21,006 nt of DNA from contig JAJRSV010000091.1 of the NCBI GenBank assembly GCA_024278655.1, positions 1 through 21,006 of the forward strand, read 5' to 3'. A program made the translations under genes and the position numbers. The notes beneath the pieces were generated by a model. That model was not told the DNA's origin, did no database searches, and saw nothing but the letters and a program-made list of their open reading frames with translations. The number at the start of each line of letters is the position of its first letter. The stretch's first letter is position 1. Below are positions 1 through 8,519 of this stretch, one piece after another. Source of the DNA: Bacteroidota bacterium (GTDB lineage: Bacteria; Bacteroidota; Ignavibacteria; Ignavibacteriales; Ignavibacteriaceae).

Positions 1-1347
1 ATTGTTTCCTATTATGCCGTCGAGGATTGCATCTTCGATGGCTTTTTTTATCTCTCCGACTTTCTTCGATGGCTTTAAGTTGCACACTTCCATAATTGTT
101 TCTCCCCTAACAGGCGATTGAAATGCGCGCAGTTTATCCTTTTCTTTTACATCGAGAACTTTTTTCATTACGTTCTCGTAATTCTGTAAATACTTACTCA
201 CCTTTTCAGGGTTTTTGCTTGTAATATCGGCTCTGCATAACGTTATCAAATCATCAAGCGCATCACCCGCCGAAACTATAAGCCGGCGTATAGCCGAATC
301 GGTTACCTCTTCCTTTGCAAGCGCAATCGGTCTCAGGTGAAGGCGAACAAGCTTTTCAACATATTCGGCTTTGCTCATCGGAAGTTTTAATCTTCTGAAT
401 ATCGGTTTAATCATTCTCGCACCGAGTTCTTCGTGACCGTGGAATGTCCAGCCGGTTCCTTCCACAAACTTTTTGGTCTTCGGTTTTGCAATATCATGAA
501 CCAATGCCGCAAAGCGGAGCCACACGTTATCTGTATTTTTTGCAATGTTATCAACAACCTGGCATGTATGCAGAAAAACATCTTTATGATGATAATCCTT
601 CCTTTGGTCAACTCCTGCAAGGTTAGCTATCTCGGGAAAAACAATTTCCAAAACCTTTGTATCGAAAAGTAACCGGAGCCCGATTGAAGGTTTCGGTGTG
701 GAAAGCAGTTTAAGGAATTCATCGGTTATTCTTTCCTGCGAAACAATTTTTAATCTGTCCCTTAATTTTTCGGCAGCTATTTTAATCGATTCATCCACTT
801 TAAATTCCAGTTGAGCGGCAAAACGGAAAGCCCTTAATATACGAAGCGGATCGTCATCAAAAGTTATCAACGGATCGACAGGCGTTTTGATAAGCTTCTT
901 TTTTATATCTTCGTAACCGCCGTAGGTATCAATCAACTCACCGAAGTTATTTTTGTTCATTGAAATTGCAAGCGTATTGATTGTAAAATCCCTGCGTGCA
1001 ATATCGTCTAAAAAAGTGCCGGGTGTAACATCGGGCTTGCGGCTGTCGCGCCGGTAAGATTCTTTACGCGCACCGACGAATTCAAAATCCATATCGTGAT
1101 ATTTAAAATGTGCGGTACCGAAAGTTTTAAAGATTGTTATTCTTCCTACCTGCAGTTCTTTTGCCAGTTCCTTTGCGTATTGGTTTCCGTCGCCGACAAT
1201 AAGTATATCGATATCGTCTCTTTTACGGTCAAGTATCAAATCCCTTACAAATCCGCCTACGATGTAAACCTCAACGTTCAATCGTTCGGCGGTTTTAACG
1301 GCGGCGGGAATAAATTTATATGTTTCTAATTCTTTTTTAAAATTCAT
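1..1347 (-). CDS. cca: CCA-adding enzyme / poly(A) polymerase family nucleotidyltransferase with HD domain, 3' end cut by window
   Basis: Reading the minus strand from the ATG at 1347 gives 449 codons without a stop, so the C-terminus lies outside the window. An in-frame TAA a few codons upstream makes this ATG the first possible start. The N-terminal nucleotidyltransferase head has GGFVRD (residues 31-36), the metal-binding DID (45-47), RRDFTIN (118-124) and DDPLRILRAFRFAA (165-178). An HD-type region follows, with HH (253-254), H260, HD (284-285) and FHGH (302-305). The family adds or repairs the 3' CCA of tRNAs, or adds poly(A); the two class II activities cannot be separated by eye. DDPLR replaces the more common EDPLR, which I believe is usual in Bacteroidota. 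It is the last gene of the murA run, 31 bp after the AI-2E family gene, with no clear Shine-Dalgarno. The tRNA-Leu in this window has no encoded CCA, so a CCA-adding activity is needed. Confidence 0.9.
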   Translation of the reverse strand, partial: MNFKKELETYKFIPAAVKTAERLNVEVYIVGGFVRDLILDRKRDDIDILIVGDGNQYAKELAKELQVGRITIFKTFGTAHFKYHDMDFEFVGARKESYRRDSRKPDVTPGTFLDDIARRDFTINTLAISMNKNNFGELIDTYGGYEDIKKKLIKTPVDPLITFDDDPLRILRAFRFAAQLEFKVDESIKIAAEKLRDRLKIVSQERITDEFLKLLSTPKPSIGLRLLFDTKVLEIVFPEIANLAGVDQRKDYHHKDVFLHTCQVVDNIAKNTDNVWLRFAALVHDIAKPKTKKFVEGTGWTFHGHEELGARMIKPIFRRLKLPMSKAEYVEKLVRLHLRPIALAKEEVTDSAIRRLIVSAGDALDDLITLCRADITSKNPEKVSKYLQNYENVMKKVLDVKEKDKLRAFQSPVRGETIMEVCNLKPSKKVGEIKKAIEDAILDGIIGNN

Positions 1348-1378
1348 ACGGTAAAGTTAATACATCAACACTTAACAT

Positions 1379-2455
1379 TTAATCAACCGGTTCTGCTTTG
1401 CTGCCGATTAACACGGCAATAGGTTTAAGCGGTTCTACTGCCGAACAAAATATTTTTATTACCGAAGCAATAGGAACTGCGAGAAACATACCTACGATTC
1501 CCCAAAGCCATCCCCAGAATATTAACGATATAAGAATGAAGACCGCACTCAAATCCATTTTACTTCCCATAAATTTCGGTTCGATGAGATTGCCGAAGAT
1601 GTTTTGAGCGCCTACCAGAACTACTGCCAGCGATATTGAGGTGAATCCCAAACCGTACTCTAACAATCCGATTATTATAGGAAACACAGTTGCCAGAAGC
1701 GAACCGATATTCGGAATAAAGTTAAGAATGAAAGCCAGCAATCCCCATATAATTGCGAAAGGAATACCGTAAAACGAAAGAATAATTGTAAATACCAAAC
1801 CGGTTATAAGACTGATAATTGTTTTGATAACCAGATATGCCTGAAGCTGAGAGTTTATCAAACCGATAGCTTGATGAATTTCATCACCCCTGCTTTTAAA
1901 TGCAACTTTCAAGCGCTCCTCGAAGTTTTCTTTTCCCATAATCATAAATACCCAGAAAAGCATAACTACAAAAAACTTACTGAAAAGATTTGAAAACGAA
2001 GAGATGACGCCCTGAATAATTCCCGCATCCAAAAGTCGCTTTATAAGCGAACCCGCATTGAACTTTTCTATTTCGAAGCCGAACAATTTTGCCAATTCAT
2101 CTAATGTGAGCTGGAAGGGACTAAGAATACTTTGTACGACTACGGAAAGTTTATCTCCGTATTCTTCAATTTTTCCGGAGAAGCCGCTCAGATTTGCAAA
2201 GATAATTAAACCGAGTAAATAAAATATTGCAAAGTTGAGCAGAAAAATCAGAACCAAACCGATGCTTTTAGGAATTTTGTATTTGTTCTTCATAATCAAA
2301 AGCAGCGGATGAAAAAGAAACGTAAGAAATATTGCAATTGTAAAAGGAACCGCAAGATCTTTGAATACCAGGAGAATATATACTATAACTACGGCAACCA
2401 GAAATCCTAATGAGTAGGCAATCATACTCAACTTTTTAGTATTAAGATTATCCAT
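1379..2455 (-). CDS. AI-2E/PerM (UPF0118) family membrane transporter
   Basis: This 358-residue protein is almost all membrane helices: two at the N-terminus (about 10-53), one at about 75-98, a long amphipathic/soluble stretch (about 100-150), then further helices to about residue 345. The segment LNFIPNIGSLLATVFPI, following GIPFAIIWGLLAF, is the family's characteristic conserved stretch. Family members have been proposed to export autoinducer-2 or to act as sodium/proton antiporters, but the substrate of most is unknown, and nothing here indicates quorum sensing. The ATG lies two bases after the TAA of the metallopeptidase gene, so the two are probably translationally coupled. Length and topology are normal for the family. 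The family call is firm; the transported substrate is not known. Confidence 0.85.
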   Translation of the reverse strand: MDNLNTKKLSMIAYSLGFLVAVVIVYILLVFKDLAVPFTIAIFLTFLFHPLLLIMKNKYKIPKSIGLVLIFLLNFAIFYLLGLIIFANLSGFSGKIEEYGDKLSVVVQSILSPFQLTLDELAKLFGFEIEKFNAGSLIKRLLDAGIIQGVISSFSNLFSKFFVVMLFWVFMIMGKENFEERLKVAFKSRGDEIHQAIGLINSQLQAYLVIKTIISLITGLVFTIILSFYGIPFAIIWGLLAFILNFIPNIGSLLATVFPIIIGLLEYGLGFTSISLAVVLVGAQNIFGNLIEPKFMGSKMDLSAVFILISLIFWGWLWGIVGMFLAVPIASVIKIFCSAVEPLKPIAVLIGSKAEPVD

Positions 2456-2457
2456 AA

Positions 2458-4671
2458 TTAATTTTCATTTATGTTTAGTAATTTGTGTTTGCTTGCATTC
2501 TGAAAGAACCAATTTGCCATCCGGAATTGTTCAGTTAAAAGATACATAAAATTTCTGTCCGAATCATACCTTAACGCTAAAGCGGCATATTTTCTCGAAT
2601 TGACAAAATCAGAGTGATTAAGTAAATATTTTGAAAGAGAATATGCGGCATAACTGCTTTCGAAATCCGTAACTTCAAATTTATGATTGAAATTTTTAAC
2701 AAATGAATTAAAATCCTTATCCAAATATTCCGCTAAGTTTATCCATAGCGGAATAGTAAAGTACTCATAGCTTTCTACATTTAACTTATTAATGATATCA
2801 TACTTTTGTGCGTAATCGCCCATTAGATATTTATTAATTAGCCCTGTTGTAATTAGTAATTTTCTTGTAAGCGAAATATTCTTTAACAGCGGAACGGGGT
2901 TTTGCTCAATTATTTTTGAGTAAAGTGAATCAGCTTTTGAAAAGTTATTAATCCCGGCGTAAGCGTCGGCTAATGCCAATTCCAGATTATAGTAATATGA
3001 TGTGCCTTTAAATTTATCGATTTTATCTCTCAGCAGCTTAACCGATTCCGAAAACTTCTCAATCTTTTCGTTGCTTCGTACCAATCCCATAACAGCCGAA
3101 TAGTTATCTGCCAGTTCATTTGCCTCAATAAATCGTGCTCGTGCTCCTTCGAAATCCTCCTTTCTCAAATGCTCCCATCCGTTCGAGAGTAGATTAGCAA
3201 TTGCACGCGGACATACCTTTTGAAACAGCGAACTCCTTCCGAAATAATAGTTGGCTTTGTGAATGTTATCAGTCCCTTCAATTGAGGCTAAAAATGTATA
3301 ATACCCATCGACTATTACATTTAATTGAACGTTGTAAGTCTTTGTAAATTCATTGGTTCCGTAATATTCTTTAAACTTATCGATTCCATATTTTTCAACA
3401 AGATAATGAATAAACGAACCGGCATAAACATACGAAAGCGATGAAGGTTGGTTGTAAAAGCCGAAACTTGTCAGTAATGCTTTCAAATCGATCCTGTAAT
3501 CGTTTGCATAAGCCAACGCAGCCATATAATTGATATCATTGCCACCGTACAAGCCGTTGGCGGCAGATGCAATCCCTTCGATGAGAACAGGATTTAAACC
3601 TCCTGCAAGCTTTAAAATTCCTGCTCCGAATTCAGCGGTAAAACAGTGGGCTATTTCGTGTTTAAGCGTTTGCTCCGCATTATCAATCGATACATAAAGC
3701 TGGTTAAGCCAGGGCTTTGCAACGTCGGCATTTTTCGAACCGAACAGTTCCTTTTTCTGATTACTGTCTTTGAAGATGAAAGCACAAATTTTTTCTTCCG
3801 GTTCAGATTTAAAATACTTCATCAAACTTTCGTAGTAATACTCCCCTTTCAAAGCCAGCAATTCGGCTTCAGCATCAGGAATGTTTTTACCGAAATGAAA
3901 AACAAAATGCTCCGACTCAATTTTCTTTTCCAGTTCTCCTTCCAATCTTCCGGATGTAGTTGAATATCCTAACACAGGCGAAAGAAAGTAAAAAATTCCT
4001 GCAACAGCTAATGCCGAAAAGATGAACAGGTTTTTCAGATTTTTCTTTTTTTCCTGAATAAGATTCACGGCAATTAAAAACAACCCGCCGAAGTAAAGAA
4101 GGTTGATAAGTCTGTACGAGATAAGCTTAAACGATACATTTATTCCCTCATCGTAAATTGCACCGGGAAAGTAACCGATTACCGGATTGTAAAAGTAAAC
4201 CTGCGGATTAAAATAGAACTCGACACCAACAATCAGCAGAATAATTACATACAGAACAATCACCGCAAGCCGCCGGAAACGTTTCAGATAAAGATTAACA
4301 GGCATACTAATGCCCGCACCAATCACAACCGAAGGAAAAGTTAAAAACAGATAATAGAGAACTCCGTCGGTAAATGAACAAAATCCTGTAAACAACGAAT
4401 TTGTAACTGAAACGGTGAACGGAACAAGTAGAAAGAAAAGAAATGATTTGAATAGTTCCGTTATAAATTTCTTTTTACTCTCAAGCGGATTCTTTTTAAA
4501 ATATTGCACCGTGTAAAGAGCACTCAACAAAACAAGCAAAGTAGAATTGACAACGGCAAATTCAAAACCGAAAACACGGGTAAGAGGAAGATTGAGAAGA
4601 AAAACATTTACAACAAAGATTACAAAGAGATAAGAGACTAAGTTATACCGCCATTTAAAAATCTTTTTCAT
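2458..4671 (-). CDS. Membrane-anchored HEIAH zinc metallopeptidase (peptidase MA-like) with C-terminal helical repeats
   Basis: Numbering is from the ATG at 4671 (737 residues); a TTG at 4680, touching the murA stop, would add three residues, and neither start has a clear Shine-Dalgarno. Residues 1 to about 240 contain roughly seven hydrophobic segments. After them comes a soluble domain with HEIAH (H338, E339, H342) and, 22 residues on, IEGIA (E365), which fits a gluzincin zinc site with Glu as third ligand. This is the arrangement of the peptidase MA-like group. From about 480 to the end the sequence is helical and TPR-like, for example GWEHLRKEDFEGARARFIEA. The catalytic part therefore probably sits outside the cytoplasmic membrane. 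The gene directly follows murA and precedes the AI-2E gene with 2 bp between, suggesting an envelope role. The substrate is unknown, and I cannot place it in a characterised subfamily. Confidence 0.75.
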   Translation of the reverse strand: MKKIFKWRYNLVSYLFVIFVVNVFLLNLPLTRVFGFEFAVVNSTLLVLLSALYTVQYFKKNPLESKKKFITELFKSFLFFLLVPFTVSVTNSLFTGFCSFTDGVLYYLFLTFPSVVIGAGISMPVNLYLKRFRRLAVIVLYVIILLIVGVEFYFNPQVYFYNPVIGYFPGAIYDEGINVSFKLISYRLINLLYFGGLFLIAVNLIQEKKKNLKNLFIFSALAVAGIFYFLSPVLGYSTTSGRLEGELEKKIESEHFVFHFGKNIPDAEAELLALKGEYYYESLMKYFKSEPEEKICAFIFKDSNQKKELFGSKNADVAKPWLNQLYVSIDNAEQTLKHEIAHCFTAEFGAGILKLAGGLNPVLIEGIASAANGLYGGNDINYMAALAYANDYRIDLKALLTSFGFYNQPSSLSYVYAGSFIHYLVEKYGIDKFKEYYGTNEFTKTYNVQLNVIVDGYYTFLASIEGTDNIHKANYYFGRSSLFQKVCPRAIANLLSNGWEHLRKEDFEGARARFIEANELADNYSAVMGLVRSNEKIEKFSESVKLLRDKIDKFKGTSYYYNLELALADAYAGINNFSKADSLYSKIIEQNPVPLLKNISLTRKLLITTGLINKYLMGDYAQKYDIINKLNVESYEYFTIPLWINLAEYLDKDFNSFVKNFNHKFEVTDFESSYAAYSLSKYLLNHSDFVNSRKYAALALRYDSDRNFMYLLTEQFRMANWFFQNASKHKLLNINEN

Positions 4672-4680
4672 ATAAAACAA

Positions 4681-5946
4681 TTAGTATTCTTTACCCGAAA
4701 CTCTTTGAATATCGGCGCCGAGTGTTTGCAGCTTCTCCTCTATCCGCTGATAACCTCTGTCGAGATGATAAACACGCAGCACTTCGGTTGTTCCTTTTGC
4801 CGCAAGTCCGGCAAGCACAAGCGATGCGCTCGCACGTAAATCGGTTGACATTACCTTAGCGCCGTGAAGCTCCTTCACGCCTTTAACAATTGCAGTGTTT
4901 TCAACAACGTTTATATCGGCACCTAAACGGACAAGTTCGGGAACGTGCTTGAATCTATCGTAATAAATCGTGTCCTTAACAGATGAAGTTCCATCTGCAA
5001 GGGACATAAGCGCCGTCCATTGTGCCTGCATATCGGTCGGAAAACCGGGATAGATGGAAGTAGCGACATCGGTAGGTAAAATCTCCGCATCCGATGCATC
5101 GATTGAAACGGATTGTGCCCCGGTAATCAATTTGCATCCGGCTGATTCCAGTTTACTCAACACTGCACCAAGTAAATCGGGTTCGATATTCTCCAATGTT
5201 ATATTTCCGTGCGTTATGGATGCGGCAATTAAAAGTGTTCCGGCTTCAATCCTGTCGGGAATCGTATCCATTTCAACCGGGGTCAGTTCATCAACCCCCT
5301 CTATTGTAAGTGTCTTGGTTCCAATCCCTTCTATTCTTGCACCCATTTTAACAAGATACACGGCAAGGTTGGTAATTTCAGGTTCGATGGCGGCATTGTT
5401 AATAATTGTTGTTCCATCGGCAAGCACGGCAGCCATTAAAGTGTTACCGGTATCACCGACGGATGAAATATCGAAGTAGATTTCGGCGCCTTTAAGCCGG
5501 TCGGCTTTAGCATCAATGTACCCGTCCACAAAATTTATCTCCGCTCCCATCTTTTCAAGTGCCTGAAGATGAAGATTAATCGGTCGTGGTCCCCAGGCGC
5601 ATCCGCCCGGCAGCGATACCTTTGCCCTGCCGTACTTACCAAGCAGAGGACCAAGCACATACACCGACGCCCTCATCTTTTTTACATGTTCGTACGGAGC
5701 CGTAAACTCATTAATATTCGATGTATCAATTTCAAGCGTGTGATTTTCAAATTCGATTTCGGCACCGAGATGCCTGAGCAGTTTTATCATCGTGTAAACA
5801 TCATTCAACTCGGGCGTGTTATATAAAACCGATTTACCCGGTGCAAGCAAAGCGGCAGGCATCAACGCCAGCGAAGCGTTTTTCGCTCCGCTAACCGTAA
5901 CTTTACCTTTAAGCTGTTTACCGCCGTTAATTACAAACTTATCCAC
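4681..5946 (-). CDS. murA: UDP-N-acetylglucosamine 1-carboxyvinyltransferase (MurA)
   Basis: MurA transfers enolpyruvate from PEP to UDP-GlcNAc, the first committed step of peptidoglycan synthesis, in the cytoplasm. The 421-residue length is normal. Visible landmarks are SGAKNASL with K22-N23, the active-site loop GGCAWGPRP with Cys116 (so fosfomycin-type alkylation is possible in principle), GFPTDMQAQ with the catalytic-region Asp, and TDLRASASLVLAGL near the C-terminus. The start is GTG at 5946, supported by AGAGGA just upstream on the minus strand (5950-5957). The next gene's TTG codon directly abuts its TAA, so murA heads a tightly packed run of four genes. Only 138 bp separate it from the upstream phosphatase gene. 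Confidence 0.96.
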   Translation of the reverse strand: MDKFVINGGKQLKGKVTVSGAKNASLALMPAALLAPGKSVLYNTPELNDVYTMIKLLRHLGAEIEFENHTLEIDTSNINEFTAPYEHVKKMRASVYVLGPLLGKYGRAKVSLPGGCAWGPRPINLHLQALEKMGAEINFVDGYIDAKADRLKGAEIYFDISSVGDTGNTLMAAVLADGTTIINNAAIEPEITNLAVYLVKMGARIEGIGTKTLTIEGVDELTPVEMDTIPDRIEAGTLLIAASITHGNITLENIEPDLLGAVLSKLESAGCKLITGAQSVSIDASDAEILPTDVATSIYPGFPTDMQAQWTALMSLADGTSSVKDTIYYDRFKHVPELVRLGADINVVENTAIVKGVKELHGAKVMSTDLRASASLVLAGLAAKGTTEVLRVYHLDRGYQRIEEKLQTLGADIQRVSGKEY

Positions 5947-6084
5947 AATTCCTCTAATTAATTATAACAGAATGGAATCTTAATAATTCAAATTATATAT
6001 AGCAAATAGTAAAATCAATCGGGTTGAGTTAATTGGAAGATAACGGAAACTCAGAAGGATTTAACTTTGACAGGCATCGTGAAG

Positions 6085-6813
6085 TTAAACTCCAGGTTCA
6101 ATAATTATCATCGAATAATCATCGGGCGCACCGCGTTTAACAACTTCCTTTGCAATTGTACTCAAACATTCCTCTATATCCGGTTCCTGCAAATAACCTT
6201 CAAGCTCGTCATCGGATATAACCGCAGTAACTCCATCGGTACATGCTAAAAAGCGGTGTTTGTCTTTCGAATTAAGAATAACCTTGCTCAAATCAACATC
6301 AATTTTAGCATGCTCACCCAAAGCCCTCATAATAATATTTTTATTAGGATGACGCGAAGCATCTTTGACGGTTAAAAAACCCGTATCGAGCATCTGCTGA
6401 ACCAGCGAATGATCTTTTGTAAGCTGATACAAGCTTCCGTTTTTCAAATCGTAAATTCTCGAATCGCCAATATGTCCCCAGTACATATAGTGATCCTTTA
6501 AAAATAAAACATCGGCAGTAGTTGCCATTTTGGTTCTTCTCTGTTCTTTATGAGTCAGGTTGTAAAGAACAGTGTTGGCTTCCAATATCGAATCTTTCAC
6601 ACGGGTAAGATAGTTATTGCATGTTTGGTTGGTAAAGTAAGATTTAATAGTATTAATACATATATCGGACGCTTTTGCAGCTGAGGTCTGCCCTCCTAAA
6701 CCATCGCAAATAACGCATAGTATTCCGCCGTCAAGTTCGTGTGTAAGGACCGAATCTTCGTTAAGCCTTTTTTTCAAACCACTTTCGGAAATTGTTGAAA
6801 CCTGGTATGTCAT
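6085..6813 (-). CDS. PP2C-family serine/threonine protein phosphatase
   Basis: With the ATG at 6813 the protein has 242 residues, a minimal single-domain PP2C of the Stp/PrpC type. Metal-site and fold motifs are complete: NED (18-20), CDGLGGQTSA (36-45), GDSR (116-119), KDHSLVQQM (133-141), RALGEH (163-168), CTDG (191-194) and PDDYS (230-234), where the family usually has DN. It should remove phosphate from Ser/Thr residues with Mn or Mg. A TTG at 6840 would extend it by nine residues, but the AAAAGGCGGG directly upstream of the ATG and the family's normal N-terminus favour 6813. No kinase or FHA gene is adjacent, so its partner kinase must lie elsewhere. The gene is transcribed away from the tRNA. 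Confidence 0.92.
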   Translation of the reverse strand: MTYQVSTISESGLKKRLNEDSVLTHELDGGILCVICDGLGGQTSAAKASDICINTIKSYFTNQTCNNYLTRVKDSILEANTVLYNLTHKEQRRTKMATTADVLFLKDHYMYWGHIGDSRIYDLKNGSLYQLTKDHSLVQQMLDTGFLTVKDASRHPNKNIIMRALGEHAKIDVDLSKVILNSKDKHRFLACTDGVTAVISDDELEGYLQEPDIEECLSTIAKEVVKRGAPDDYSMIIIEPGV

Positions 6814-6847
6814 ATCCCGCCTTTTAAGGTTCTGAATCAAACAAAAA

Positions 6848-6855
6848 CAAATCTA
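6848..6855 (-). promoter_or_regulatory. Candidate Bacteroidota-type -7 element for the PP2C gene
   Basis: The minus strand reads TAGATTTG, a perfect match to the TAnnTTTG -7 consensus of Bacteroidota primary-sigma promoters. It lies about 35 bases upstream of the ATG at 6813, leaving room for a short leader. I do not see a matching TTG at the expected -33 distance, so this is only half a promoter by eye. Confidence 0.35.
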
Positions 6856-6937
6856 TCGCTTAATTTATAATAATTCGGGATAAAATTCACGTAATTTGAA
6901 CAATTTTTTCTTTCCACCGTCAATAGCTGTTAAAATG

Positions 6938-6956
6938 GATTAAGCGCCACTTAATC
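6938..6956. repeat. Inverted repeat GATTAAG-N5-CTTAATC
   Basis: Two perfect 7-base arms (6938-6944 and 6950-6956) surround the loop CGCCA, in the 225-bp gap between the divergent phosphatase gene and tRNA-Leu. No T-run follows on either strand, so it is not a terminator. It could be an operator or a leader hairpin; function is not known. Confidence 0.45.
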
Positions 6957-6962
6957 GAATTG

Positions 6963-6987
6963 ATATACTCCGAAGCAGGCAGTATAT
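6963..6987. repeat. Inverted repeat ATATACT-N11-AGTATAT
   Basis: Two perfect 7-base arms (6963-6969 and 6981-6987) flank CCGAAGCAGGC. It begins only six bases after the neighbouring inverted repeat, so the two make a tandem pair. The downstream plus strand has TTTAAAGTCTGTTTTT, whose T-run is too distant for a classic terminator. Role unknown; the AT-rich arms could occur by chance. Confidence 0.35.
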
Positions 6988-7065
6988 TTAAAGTCTGTTT
7001 TTAATAAATTAGTTGAAAAAGTTCATTTTTAGATAAAAAACAGATTGTTCTTAGCAAAAATTTTT

Positions 7066-7148
7066 GCGAGAATGGCGGAATTGGTAGACGCGCTAGATTT
7101 AGGATCTAGTACCACTTAGGTGTCGGGGTTCGAGTCCCCGTTCTCGCA
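7066..7148 (+). tRNA. tRNA-Leu (anticodon UAG)
   Basis: The acceptor stem GCGAGAA (7066-7072) pairs with TTCTCGC (7141-7147), followed by discriminator A at 7148. The D-arm contains TTGGTAGACGC. The anticodon stem CTAGA/TCTAG encloses TTTAGGA, with anticodon TAG at 7100-7102, reading CUN Leu codons. A long variable arm (ACCACTTAGGTG region) marks a class II tRNA. The T-arm is CGGGG-TTCGAGT-CCCCG. The genome continues CAAG after the discriminator, so the 3' CCA is not encoded and must be added enzymatically. Trigger factor starts 54 bp downstream, so the two may share a transcript. Confidence 0.96.
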
Positions 7149-7202
7149 CAAGTTTTCATACCAATAATAAGTTATCTATAAACAAGTTAAGATGAGGTTC
7201 CA

Positions 7203-8519
7203 GTGGAGTTAAACGTTAAGGAAATTTCTGCATCCGAAAAAGAGATTGAAGTAACTCTGACTTATGAAGAAATAAAGCAGGATATTGAAGCCGAAGTAAG
7301 AAAGCAAACAAAATCTATTCAGTTGCCCGGTTTCAGAAAAGGCAAAGTGCCTATGCATATAATTAAAAAGCGTTTCGGCGATGCACTTGAGTTGGAAGCT
7401 TCGGAAACGGTTGCCAATAAAAGATTTTGGGAAATAGCCGACGAAAAAGAATTGAACCCGATAGGCAGACCCGTAATGACCGATATTCAATTCAAACCGG
7501 GTGAAGACCTTCACTTTAAAGTTAAATACGAAGTGTTACCTACCATTGAAGTAAAAGATTACACGGGTCTGGAAATTGAAGTTCCCGACCTGAAGGTTAC
7601 ACAGGAAGAAGTTGACAAAGAGATTGACTACATCATTCGTACAAACCGGACTACTGAAGATGCGGATATTGTAGGCGATGATAACAACTACATTCTCGAA
7701 GTCGATTTGTTCAAACTGAATGATAAGGGCGAACCCGAAACCGACAAGCCGGAAAAAATTCAGATCGACTTAACGCAGGAAGGCGTTAATAAAGAGATAA
7801 TTGAAAATGCTAAAGGGAAAAAAGCCGGCGATTCTTTTACGTTCGGATTTGATGACGAAAGAACGGTTCAGAATGAAGAAGGTAAAGAGGAAACGGTTAA
7901 AGATCATTATGAATATAAAATAGTAATTACCGGTATTAAAAAAATTATTGATCCGGAACTGAATGAAGAGTTTATCAAAAAGATAACGAAGGACAGGGTA
8001 TCATCGCTGGAAGAGTTGAAGAAAGATATCGAAAAGGATATTCAGAATTACTACGATAAGCAGATGGAAGAGATTACAGAGGGCAGCTTGATTGAGAAGA
8101 TAATTAAGAATAATGATTTTAAACCCCCTGTAACTTTAGTTAATAACGTACTCGATAACCTGATTGAAAACGAAGTGCAGTATATGAAAAAACAGGGTGT
8201 TACTAATGTCGATACGAAAGCCCTTCGCGAAAAATATGCAAAGACTGCGGAGAACGATGTTAAGTGGATATTGATTAAGCAGGAGATTATCAAAAAAGAA
8301 AATATTGAAGTTACCGATGAAGACTTGAAAGAACTTGCCGAAAAAGAAGCTGAAAAAACCGGTATATCGGTAGATAAGTTGATGAACTTCTATAAAAACT
8401 CAGACCAGAAAGACAAACTTACTTACAAGAAATTATTCGACTTTTTGAAAGAGAAAAATACTATCAAAAAAGTTGATCCGGAAAAATTTAAGAAAACTCA
8501 AACAGAGGCAGTACAATGA
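7203..8519 (+). CDS. tig: Trigger factor (ribosome-associated chaperone) with a divergent PPIase domain
   Basis: Trigger factor binds the ribosome exit tunnel and shields nascent chains. The 438-residue protein has the N-terminal ribosome-binding domain with the signature GFRKGKVP (43-50), a middle FKBP-like region (about 150-255), and a charged, helical C-terminal chaperone domain (about 260-438). The start is GTG at 7203, with GAGG about seven bases upstream. In the middle domain the usual FKBP landmarks (a GG near the start and an IPGFE stretch) are missing and replaced by VNKEIIENAKGKKAGDSF, so prolyl isomerase activity is probably weak or lost. The stop TGA overlaps the clpP start as ATGA, which couples the two genes as in many bacteria. 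Basic residues and Lys/Glu dominate the C-terminal half, as is normal for the family. Confidence 0.94.
   Translation: MELNVKEISASEKEIEVTLTYEEIKQDIEAEVRKQTKSIQLPGFRKGKVPMHIIKKRFGDALELEASETVANKRFWEIADEKELNPIGRPVMTDIQFKPGEDLHFKVKYEVLPTIEVKDYTGLEIEVPDLKVTQEEVDKEIDYIIRTNRTTEDADIVGDDNNYILEVDLFKLNDKGEPETDKPEKIQIDLTQEGVNKEIIENAKGKKAGDSFTFGFDDERTVQNEEGKEETVKDHYEYKIVITGIKKIIDPELNEEFIKKITKDRVSSLEELKKDIEKDIQNYYDKQMEEITEGSLIEKIIKNNDFKPPVTLVNNVLDNLIENEVQYMKKQGVTNVDTKALREKYAKTAENDVKWILIKQEIIKKENIEVTDEDLKELAEKEAEKTGISVDKLMNFYKNSDQKDKLTYKKLFDFLKEKNTIKKVDPEKFKKTQTEAVQ

Noticed and set aside
433..672. Short plus-strand open frames between 400 and 1330
   Set aside because: They lie antisense to the CCA-adding enzyme gene, which has all family motifs; the translations have no recognisable features.
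1379..2455. Quorum-sensing autoinducer-2 exporter
   Set aside because: The family name is historical; no luxS or lsr genes are nearby and many members have other or unknown substrates.
5054..5479. A 141-codon plus-strand open frame
   Set aside because: It is antisense to murA, with codon patterns mirroring the real gene, and has no ribosome binding site.
6060..6089. Hairpin TTTAACTT/AAGTTAAA at the end of the PP2C gene as a terminator
   Set aside because: The arms are AT-rich with a 14-base loop and no T-run follows on the minus strand.
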